Shown here: piece after piece, positions 55,253 through 64,000 of the stretch
Layout of the letters: each line of letters begins with the position of its first letter
How positions within the stretch are numbered: position 1 is the stretch's first letter
NCBI GenBank assembly: GCA_009760855.2
Contig: WPIO01000001.1
Span: forward strand, 22,552,001-22,616,000
DNA from: Cristatella mucedo
Taxonomy: Eukaryota; Bryozoa; Phylactolaemata; Cristatellidae
Reading direction: 5' to 3'
DNA length: 64,000 bases
The notes under the pieces: generated by a model
Database searches by the model: none
What the model was told of the DNA's origin: nothing
The model's input: the letters and a program-made list of their open reading frames with translations, nothing else
Translations under genes and position numbers: made by a program

Positions 55253-55528
55253 CAGGGGCGGAGCCAGGGGTCAGACGAAATAGCGCCCTCCACGGACAGA
55301 AGAGGAAGTACTTACATATCCCGCGGCAAATTTCCCCAGGACCAAGGGACCGGAGCAGTGCGAAGACGCGAAAGGAACGAATCGAATAGATTTTGATTTC
55401 TCATAAACTGCATTGTAAGCTGTGCCATTGAGCCTGGTGCTCCCTGGCCCCCAACTTGAAAATCCAGGCTCCTTACCCCCCCCCCCCCCCCCCCCCCCGC
55501 CCATCTGAAAATCGTGGCTCCGCCCCTG
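55253..55528. mobile_element. hAT-type MITE, 276 bp
   Basis: Perfect 14-base terminal inverted repeats CAGGGGCGGAGCCA / TGGCTCCGCCCCTG. The flanking 8-mers CGCTGAAA and CACCGAAA match at 6 of 8, both differences being transitions, as expected for an aged hAT 8-bp duplication. The interior has a run of about 20 C at 55479-55498 and no coding capacity. Confidence 0.8.
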
Positions 55529-56440
55529 CACCGAAAGTGTAAGCTCCGAGGTTAGATCTTGAGTGCTCGGTAAAGGAGATGCCGTCGCGACTAAGGGCAG
55601 CAGTAGACGCCTCGGTTCACATTCGTTTGCTTCCGGTAACTTCTCAGTGACTAGCTAATTCGCATAGCTCAAATGCGTCATTCATTTTAAAGTTCAAGCT
55701 GCCGCGTGGACCACTCGCACGCACGCGGGGGGGGGGCCGACGCACCGCCAACCGTAGTTCCTGGCGATGGCTTTTTCTGGGTTTTTGCCTTGACCCAAAG
55801 TGAAAGGCGTCGGCAATGCGGACCGTCCGGACGTGGTTGATGGCAGAAGAAGTTGTCACCTCAAAGTTGCCATCTCGAAACAGGCTAGCGTGTCGTAGTC
55901 GAAAGTGAGAACACTCTCGCGAGTGCAAAAATGGCAAGTATTCAGATATTTTGGCTATGGAATTATGTCTTATTAATAGCGCAGTAACTATTCCTTTTTT
56001 CTATTTACTTAGCGCCATACCGTGTAGTAATCGCTCTATGCGCAAGCCAGTGAGCTGCGGTCCTTAGCAGCGCATCTAATTCCCCGTGAATCTTCACTGC
56101 TTCCAGCTCTGCTGCAGGAGCGGACAGCGAGCAGAGCTTTACTGGACCTAGGCGATAAATTTCCGTGCGAGGCTGTCACTTTAATGAGGCACGTGAGAGC
56201 TTCAAGTATTGGCTGAGTCCTAGCTGTGCGATTCACAAATTGCATTTGGTTTTGCGATTGCAAATTTAAGACAGTATCAAGAAAATGATAAATAGTGATG
56301 ATAAAAAGTGTGTGCGAAACACCAGAAATAAACTCCTTGTTGGCGCATCGCATTTGCCTGAAACCAAGCGTTTCGACTGACCAGTGATAGTATGCGCGAT
56401 TTTAGAATGCATTAGCGCGTAAAGATAAATTCAGGCTGGC
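55529..56440. other. No recognisable gene
   Basis: Contains a G-run near 55729. Only short frames without domains. Confidence 0.4.
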
Positions 56441-56980
56441 TGAGCAAATGCTGCTAGAAAAAGGGTGGGCATTTAGCATCGAAAGCCGGCCGCTGAAGCG
56501 GCCAGTTTCGTTTGTGCTGCGCGACGCGTCGACCGCTGCTTGCGCAGCCGCGTTCAGACGCGCCTCAACAGACGCTCTCGCTCACTCGGTTTGCCTTGTC
56601 ACCGTCCGATTCAAAAGCAGCAGTGCCCGTGAGAGCAAAGCCGCAAGCGATCAGTCGCGTCGTGCGCTCACAGCCAGCGCCGACGCGCTCAACCGCCAGG
56701 CGACCGCTTAAGCGGCCGCCTGAAACGTGTACGCGCCGACCGCTAACCCGTTCGCGGGAGCGGTCACACAAGACGACAGCTTGTTACCGTAGCTAGCCAA
56801 GTCCAACACAGCTCTTCCAGATCGACAGCATTTACGTGCCGCAGCTCGGGAGACGCAGAGCGCTTCCAGCCAGGCGGCCGCAAGGTTGTCAGTTACACAG
56901 TATAGACCATGTGCAGACCAAGACAGCAGAGACACAGGTCGGCCGCGTCCCAAACCGGGCGCTACGGACAACCAGGCACT
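56441..56980. other. Second GC-rich segment with small palindromes
   Basis: Carries the near-perfect hairpin GGCCGCTGAAGCGGCC at 56487 and the palindromic ACCGCTTAAGCGG near 56703. Sequences after the two hairpins are loosely alike (AGCGGCC...GCGCGAC), which could be ends of a small mobile element. Frames on both strands are GC artefacts. Confidence 0.3.
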
Positions 56981-56999
56981 AAAAAGAGTTTTTCTGAGG

Positions 57000-57400
57000 A
57001 CATGCTTGAGTAATTGAGTCGATGTTATGATGCGTGCATGACTACCAATAATCTAGGAACGAAGACTGGAGCGAGATAATAAAGGAACAGACATAAACGT
57101 AAGCCACCGGTACTCAAAATTGGTGCGCTGATTGATGGGAAGCCGGTGCAGATTGGTTAAAAGTGGTGCACGTAGCAGTTGCGTTGTTCGCAACAAACAA
57201 CTTTGCTGCAGAGTTTTACACCAATTGCAAGCATATTATATTATTGTGCAGGAAATAGAGAAAGTGGCGAATGACGCAGATGCATGCTTCCGTCAGCCGC
57301 TTCTTTGGTGCCTGCTGTTAGTTACCCATCGTTAAGAGAAACGTCGTGGATACAACGTCTCAAAGACTAAGCTGCACCTAGACTTAACCAAAGTCCGATA
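57000..57400 (-). mobile_element. Decayed LINE A-like fragment
   Basis: GATGGGAAGCCGGTGCAGAT, AAAGTGGTGCACGTAGCAGT and GCAGAGTTTTACACCAATTG parallel the inverted C-terminal coding region of family A (for example 10380-10470 and 31620-31720). Confidence 0.5.
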
Positions 57401-58270
57401 GGTTACTCATCCTTCCTCAAACAGAGCTTGATTAGTAAGACATTGGTAGTACTGTGCGAATAAAATTAATAAGTATAACGCAAAAGCGTCGGGTTGAACC
57501 TTGCTAGTAGCAGACGAACGGCTGCACAGCCGCGTTACCTACTCCCCCCACCCCAAAAAGAGCACGCATACCATAGGTTTGGACTTTTTGAGGCAGCTGC
57601 ACTAGAAAATTACTGTGGCCTTAGAAAGACCGTGCCCTTATCAGAATCTTATTTTTGTACAACCACAAATCAGCCCACACTTTATTGTTTTACAGAAATT
57701 CATCCGGTGGCTTTATCAGATAGCTGTTAAAACTAGTTAATAATTAAAGTTTACCTCAGTATAAGAAAAGCTAAGAATGACCGGCAATTTATAAATAAGA
57801 ATTGATGAAATTTTGCATATTTAAGGCACGAAACACCGCGGTGAATATATGACATTCTAAAATCTATTACATTTGAGTTACACGAGCTTTCAGTTAGTCA
57901 TAATGGAATTGGAGCTTCCATAATAAAACGCGGTGCCAAGGATCCCTGATTTAATTCCAGAGCGCATATACCGGGGTGTTTGATGAGGCCTTTTATTTTT
58001 ATAAGAGTAGACTTTGTATAAGACTATTATAAGTAAAAGCATACCTTGCGACCGACTGACTGTTCGCGATCTTGCCTTAAATTCTACTCACGTACAGCAT
58101 ACCATGAGGGCCAGCCACATTTCAGTCATTTGATCAAGTGATTGGGTGAATTGATCTTCAAAAACTCTAAATTCAAAAAAATTTATTCAAGCACCTTGCG
58201 ATAGTTATAAGCTACCGGTTACCATTACTTCGCTGAAATTATACAGTTTCGCTAGCATAATAATCTGTGA
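57401..58270. other. No recognisable gene
   Basis: AT-rich, only short frames. Confidence 0.4.
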
Positions 58271-58278
58271 ATCACGTT

Positions 58279-58315
58279 ATATATATATATATATATATAT
58301 ATAACTATGTTGTTA

Positions 58316-58357
<42 letters not shown>

Positions 58358-58378
58358 ATATATATATATATATATAAC
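58279..58378. repeat. Three (TA)n arrays with short spacers
   Basis: TA runs of about 24, 32 and 18 bases separated by ACTATGTTGTTAG and TGTTGT. The whole block is self-complementary and could extrude hairpins. Confidence 0.9.
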
Positions 58379-61300
58379 TGATAGCGGTCAGAAATCGTAG
58401 CGGGTAACAACTTCTAGCAAGCAGTTATCAAATGAATTCTAAAGGCGAGTTGCAGGTGCGTAATCGATTTAACTCTTATTCTATTATAATTTACCTTACT
58501 GTAATGCCTAAGTATTATGTACCATTTAGGATTGCTATATTCTTTTAAACTAATATCAGTCTTAGAAATATTGACTCTCTACAAGCTGCTTAGATAAAAC
58601 GGAGCATTCCCGGTGATTAACCACTCGTGGTCTGTAACGGCGCTTGCACTGTACTCATCCTTGTCGGTGTAGCATCGCGACCTGTAGCTAGCAATTTTTT
58701 TCTTCCTCGCCGCAAGCTAGATTAAAATAGCTAATGCTCTTCTGCCTCTATACAGTCATATTTAAGGCTGTTGAATCAGCTGATCTGACCTTCTTTTCAT
58801 TAATTTTCTGAGTAACTATGACTGCAAAACCAACCCGACCACCTGGAATATCCGTCGTGCAGGACAAGCTCCCGTTTACAAAATTATCCGTGCAAATTCA
58901 ACCCAAGCACATCGATCATCCCTCTTTTCGTACCAATCTACGCATCTACTACGTTGGCCAGTAGTTGTGCTTTCCTTCCTTCTGCTGAAGGGGCGATCGC
59001 ACATATTGTTCTCTCAAATATAAACTTCTAGTGAGAAATTGATTGGTTATGCCAACACTACAAGTGTGAGGACCCCTTGGGTCATTTGTGAGACGATTAA
59101 TAATTTTTAAAGCTAGGCGTTCACATCCCATTGATCCCAGTAGTCAATAGCAGTGGCTTCAAATGAGCTTTTTTGCCTACAATATTTGTTGAATTCACAA
59201 TTTGAGCGGAACCTGCCACGCGCATTTGTTCTGCTTTGATAGCTTTCATTATTAACTAAGCATGAGTTGCACTCACGCAGAATTGCGTACATGTTTTCAC
59301 TGAGATCATCTAGACTTACCAACAAAATACGTTCGAGCCCCGTAAACTGCAATTTCTGGCATCTGGAATATCGTGCGACGCAGCCATTTTAAGTAAGTGA
59401 CAGCATTTCATCTAATAAGCCCATTGTTTATTGGAAAAACCTGCTAAGAACACAAATATGCACTTCTGCACGATCGTACGGCTTACTAGACGCTATTGGT
59501 ATGCGATACGGCCAGGAGGGGGAGTGCTTAACCAGCTCCAGACCAAGTCTGCCCTCCATGACCAGGCTGAGGGTACGAAGCTTCGAGAGAAGGCTTTCTC
59601 TCATGGCAGTTCGATGGGAGTTTTCAGTACGTCTCAGCGTGTCCGCAGCATGCCGTCGTTGCCCAAATCACATAACCACACGCTTCTGAAATGATTGCAC
59701 TCTGTCATTCCTGGACAGCGAAGCCGTTTATCGATGAAATGAGGAACCTTATTCTGAGACGGTTATTAGTGCTGGGATCACGCCGCGTCGACCGAAGTGT
59801 CTTGCATATAGATTCTCACTGTAGTACTGCTCAGATTCCCCTGTTGTTTTCTGGCGCGGACGATTGTGTTATAGAGTAATGAAAGAAATCAAGCCATCAA
59901 CTCTTCTGTGCTAACCCCGAGATCGTCACGTGTCTATGAGCCTGCACAACAGGGACGATGGAGTATCGGAGGAAATAAAGCATTACGGTACAAATCGGTA
60001 AACATTTCTCGATAATAAGTTGATCAATTGTGCAGAGCAATAAAGGTAATATCTGCTAATGTGGCTTTTTTCGTCCCGATTTTGACACTTGATAAGCTCA
60101 TGAAAAATCTACATAATTTGGTCACGTTTGTTAAGTTGCTTCAAAAAATATTCCATCAGCTTACTTTGACTGCTTTCACGTGCTATTATATGTCTTCATG
60201 GTGTCAAACACCCGAAATGCTGCTGTGCTACACAATCTGGAAAATAGACTCTGGTGTGTGTGTCACCATTATTATTTTGTTTGCTCACATGCAGCAAGTC
60301 AGCGACAATCAATTCATGCGAGTTCAGTACCAAATGTTCAACCCGAATTTGATTAAAAAGCCGTGTATCTAGGCATGCCATTCGGATTTGGCTCGAGCAC
60401 GTAATTGTTTCTTCAATGCCAAAACAAAAGCATTTCTATTCACTGCAGCTAAGAACTCGCACTAGTAAAGCTCTTTTGTGTACTTAGGTCTCCGCCCGTC
60501 CAGCAGCTTAAGTAAGCAGTGCCAGGCTCCTAAAAAACCCTGCCATGCCGAGTTTTTACCTTTAGAACACTTTCTTTTGTGAGCACCAACCACCATCGGT
60601 TTAAGCCTCGATAGTGAATTAATCATCGGGCTCATCACACCAGCAACTAATGAATGATTACTCTTTCATAATAAGCTGTTTAAAGAGTTACTTTCGAAAG
60701 GGCTAATTATTTCAAATTCATGAAAGTTCTTTCTTATAGTTTGACTGATTTTAGTCTTCACTTATTTTTATTTCTCTTTTGGAGGTGCTTTAGAATTTCT
60801 CCTTATCTTTGTCACTTCACGTTTCCGTTTTAATCTATTTAGCTAGCGGTGGATGTGTACCCTGTCAGAATTGATTTTGTTTTGTTCTATGGCAGAAATT
60901 TCTATTTGTGCGCTTTCCGGTTGATGTCGCGCTTTTACGGAAGTGCAAGCTACGAGAGTGCCACCAGCAGCGAAAGCTGTCTCTTTTGATCCGTAATCCG
61001 TCACACGGCTCCTGCTGTAATATCCGTCACCAAGCAACAGGCGTCTACAGATCTTTCGCTCTGCACTCCGGTTGGTTCGACCGGTTAATAATTTCCTAAG
61101 CCGAATACGCAAAAATTAAAGCTGTTCAAGACTTCAAACGCTTCTAGTCACGTTTCGGAGAATTACAGACCCGACTTCTTTGCTAACTATTGACTACCAC
61201 GACACAATAATTTAAAATCCTTACGCCTTAAATGTCTTACTAATTTTTATTGCATTTTAATGAGTTTTGGTGAATCTCGTTTTGCTAAGTGTAAACTAAC

Positions 61301-61690
61301 TAAGCTGTGATAACAGATTACCTCGTATTTAGCTCAAAATAATTGTTCACCTGAAAAAATGCAATTAAAATTTTAGGTAGATAGGGTTTGCGTCTGATTT
61401 CACTTCTTTCTAAAAGTGTAATTATTTTAAATTCTATGGCGCACAAGTCAGCGAAGGATGAGCCAGTACTGTCAAATTTTTTAAGGTAAGGAGATTATTC
61501 AATTTATTTTGTAGATTAAACGTACACAGTAATTCTAGATGGTAAACATAGACCTGTTTAGGCAGTGGCCATCTATAATAAAGAAACAGCTAGTGCAAAT
61601 TCGGTTAGCTTTCTCACGCTTGCGAACACTTCCAGTACCTTTTCAAAGTGATTGTGGCGTCATCACTATCACTTCAATAGAAATATCATT
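58379..61690. other. Long stretch without recognisable gene
   Basis: Frames of 60-114 codons occur (for example 60028-60369 +, 59113-59352 -, 60843-61112 -) but none has a known domain, and several overlap on opposite strands. No repeats of the families seen elsewhere were recognised. Confidence 0.4.
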
Positions 61691-61695
61691 ACTTC

Positions 61696-62142
61696 ATGTC
61701 CTTAATCACTAAGCTTCTGGTTCCTCTTTTGGCAGCCGTTGTCAAATGGAGCCAGCTGGCATTCCGTTGCTGTACGTCGGCCTGGCGACGGGATGCATCT
61801 ACCGACGAGCGAAAGTTGTCGAGTCGTCAGTTCTGCGAGCTCGAAAGTTGCCCGCAACGCGATACATCTGACCAATCAGCACACAGCACTGTCACTCGCC
61901 TCACTTCCAGGAGCCGCGCTCATTTCACGCAGGTTTCCTTCTTCAACTATGAGTTACAGAGTACAGCAGCTGAGCTGCAGCCAAGAAATCGGGATGCCAT
62001 TTTTGGCAGTGTTCCGGCAATCTTCATCCAAGCACCGTCGACAGAAAACTTGCTCCTCCAGGACAACGGCTTTTCAAATTCAAGTATCGCTGAACTACAT
62101 CTACTTCAAACGCCCAAGATAGATTTGCAGCTTAACTGGTAA
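61696..62142 (+). CDS. Candidate coding frame, unrecognised
   Basis: ATG at 61696 opens 148 codons (MSLITKLLVPLLAAVVKWSQ ... PKIDLQLNW) with a hydrophobic start. A second + frame (61739-62122) and a third short one beginning MEPAGIPLLYVGLATGCIYR (ATG 61746) are open over the same DNA. A good acceptor (CTTTTGGCAG at 61725-61734) suggests an exon boundary inside. The frames compete, so the product is undecided. Confidence 0.25.
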   Translation: MSLITKLLVPLLAAVVKWSQLAFRCCTSAWRRDASTDERKLSSRQFCELESCPQRDTSDQSAHSTVTRLTSRSRAHFTQVSFFNYELQSTAAELQPRNRDAIFGSVPAIFIQAPSTENLLLQDNGFSNSSIAELHLLQTPKIDLQLNW

Positions 62143-62789
62143 CCTTCAAGTGTTCGCTAGCATCTACCTTCTGTTAAAAGCAATTTTCATACAGCTTTGT
62201 AAGTGTCCTACTTTCACGGCCTCGGAATTCCGACATAATTGCAGGTCTATAAATTTCCATGTTCGACGATCATTGCTTGGCGTTCAGAGATATCTATATT
62301 TAGCATGGAAAATGCATTTCGAGCTTTTTTAATAAGCAGCATGGTAAATAATACTGCTTCATTAAAGCAATTTTAAGTAAAACAAAATAATTTAAGTGAA
62401 CATTTTTAGGTAAACATCTTGCTACTACAAAAGAGAAGTTGACGTGGAAAGCAAGATCGGCATGAATGACCTTGACTCAACAAGGCCTACCTCACCAATG
62501 ATTAATTTTTCTCGTCACCGGCTTAGTTTCAATTTCATCCAAAGGCTCAAATTTCGAGAAATGAAAATAATATAAATATTTGAATTAAATATGTAAATAC
62601 AAACACGTTTTTCAAACGGTGTGTATGTATGAGTACGTGCGTGTACTGAGTACCCATACGCATGACATTAATCTGTGGCACCGAAAGAAAGCTTAGTAAT
62701 TGTCATGATCCGGTGCTTTATAGACTCTTTGACGCCGCTTTCTAGATACATCTTCTTTAATGTTGGTAATATTGCCAATGAGTTGTGGA
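62143..62789. other. No recognisable gene
   Basis: AT-rich spacer before the last LINE. Confidence 0.45.
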
Positions 62790-63622
62790 ATCTGCACGAA
62801 ATCTAGGTGTCGTTCTAAAGTGACCTGTCATTAGACGACCACATCAGCTCCACAATCAAATCTTCCTGCTTTCACCTACATAACATTGCTAAAATTCGGG
62901 CTTGTTTAGATAAGGATACTACGTCCAAGTTGGTCGATGCATTCGTGACATCCCGTCTCGACTTCTGCAGCTCACTGCTTACTGGCCTACTGGCATGTGC
63001 AATCCGGCGCTTACAGCCAGCTGGTGCAAAACTCTGCAGCTAGGCTTGTCTGTCGTGAGCGTCGCAGTCGCCACATTAAACCAGCTCTGATCCACCTGCG
63101 CTGGCTCCCAGTCAAAGAACGCTTCCCTTCATTCTTTGGCTCCATCCTAACTATCAGATCGACTCCCTCACCGGGCTAAGCATCCTACCACTCGCTTTAT
63201 GGAATCTAATTATTTACTTATACCTCGTACAAACTTAATAACCTTTGGAGACCGTTCCTTTAGTTCGTATGCTCCCAAAGCCTTTATCTCACTTTCAACT
63301 TGCGTCACGACATTTCCCGACTTGACCACATTCTAGAAGAAACAAAAAACTCTTCTATTTATCACAGCATTTATTGGATCCCTGTGATTCGTCCTTTATT
63401 TGCTTATACGTGCTGACACAGTGCATGCTGTCACTAACCATACTTGCATGCTGATCCAGTGTATGTCACCCTAACCATGTTATTCTTGTTGTTTATTGAG
63501 CATGCTTTCACTAACCATTCGATCTTGCTTCCTTTGCAGCAAATTTAAAGCGCCTAGAAAGAAATTGAGTTCTCTGAGGGTGCTAAATTAGATTTATGGT
63601 TATTCCTATTATTATTATTATT
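62790..63622 (+). mobile_element. LINE family A, 5'-truncated
   Basis: Begins near the RT thumb (CATCAGCTCCACAATCAAAT, equivalent of ISSTIKSSCFHLHNIAKI), has C-terminal motifs in broken frames, and ends with AGAAATTGAGTTCTCTGAGG and (ATT)n at 63605-63622. Confidence 0.82.
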
Positions 63623-64000
63623 TGCAGTGCACTCTTTTCTCTCTGTCCTTTTCTGCCTTGTTACTCTGCCATATAAAAGTCACGTTGGGACGAGTGAAGA
63701 GAATAAATTTTCTGGGCTTTCATTTTATTTATTGCTTTCACTAATATTTCAGAAGATACTTTGCCTCTAACGTTAAAAGCAATGACTTTCTGCGAGCTTT
63801 AAAATTCGAGCCATTTGTACTTTTGCATCCGTTAAAAAACATAGAAAGCTTTCCTAGTTTAAATGGTGTGATCCATTGAATCTATAAATAAGCCTGTTTC
63901 TCTCTTTACCGTACGCATCAGGCAAGAGCCTATCAGGTGTTGTATGCTCCGCACGTGAGATGAATACTTGTCATGCAATATAGCAGGAATCAGCGGAAAA
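63623..64000. other. No recognisable gene
   Basis: AT-rich end of the window; nothing recognised. Confidence 0.45.

Noticed and set aside
58279..58378. Replication origin or cruciform regulatory site
   Set aside because: (TA)n arrays are common microsatellites; nothing else supports a function.

Overview
This is nuclear DNA of a multicellular animal, most likely an invertebrate; the species and phylum are not determined. The reasons are spliced coding exons with GT-AG introns, many non-LTR retrotransposon (LINE) fragments with (ATT)n tails, tRNA-derived SINEs, several DNA-transposon relics, and long (CT)n, (TA)n and (CCG)n microsatellites. Nothing looks bacterial or viral: there are no operons, and most long open frames are repeat translations or decayed mobile elements.

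The one clear host gene lies on the + strand at 18533-25459. It is a four-exon gene for a 358-residue mitochondrial transcription termination factor family protein, best matched to mTERF3. All splice sites are GT-AG, and the junction phases (1, 0, 1) keep one frame open to the stop. Its 5.6 kb third intron holds a SINE of each family, a pogo/Tigger-type DNA element and several LINE pieces. Several other short open frames look protein-like but are unrecognised: 5124-5665 (-), 9572-9801 (-), 13181-13878 (+, broken by two stops), 43596-44093 (+), 49249-49545 (+), 52899-52998 (+) and 61696-62142 (+). They are low-confidence candidates.

Layout. 0-0.7 kb: a broken FLYWCH/MULE transposase. 1.4-4.3 kb: a SINE and an inverted block of degenerate satellite. 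6.5-12.9 kb: a mosaic of LINEs with a SINE nested inside one. 13-18 kb: microsatellites, a SINE, a hAT relic and a LINE. 18.3-25.9 kb: mTERF3. 26-32.4 kb: LINE ends, a second longer hAT relic, a promoter-like motif cluster and a LINE copy with an intact YADD box. 33.7-37.9 and 40.7-41.8 kb: degenerate tandem repeat of about 165 bp with a higher-order duplication, interrupted by a LINE and two SINEs. 43.5-51.2 kb: a candidate small gene, decayed LINEs with nested MITEs and a foldback element. 52.5-57 kb: a GC-rich CpG island with a (CCG) array of about 41 units and a hAT-type MITE. 57-64 kb: mostly unassigned AT-richer DNA ending in a LINE copy.

The most interesting pattern is a double LINE/SINE partnership. 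SINE family 2 ends in the same 3' sequence and hairpin as LINE family A. SINE family 1 ends in the same 3' sequence and AGCC/GGCT hairpin as LINE family B. This suggests two independent tRNA-SINEs, each borrowing the reverse transcriptase of a different LINE. The higher-order satellite is the second most interesting feature.
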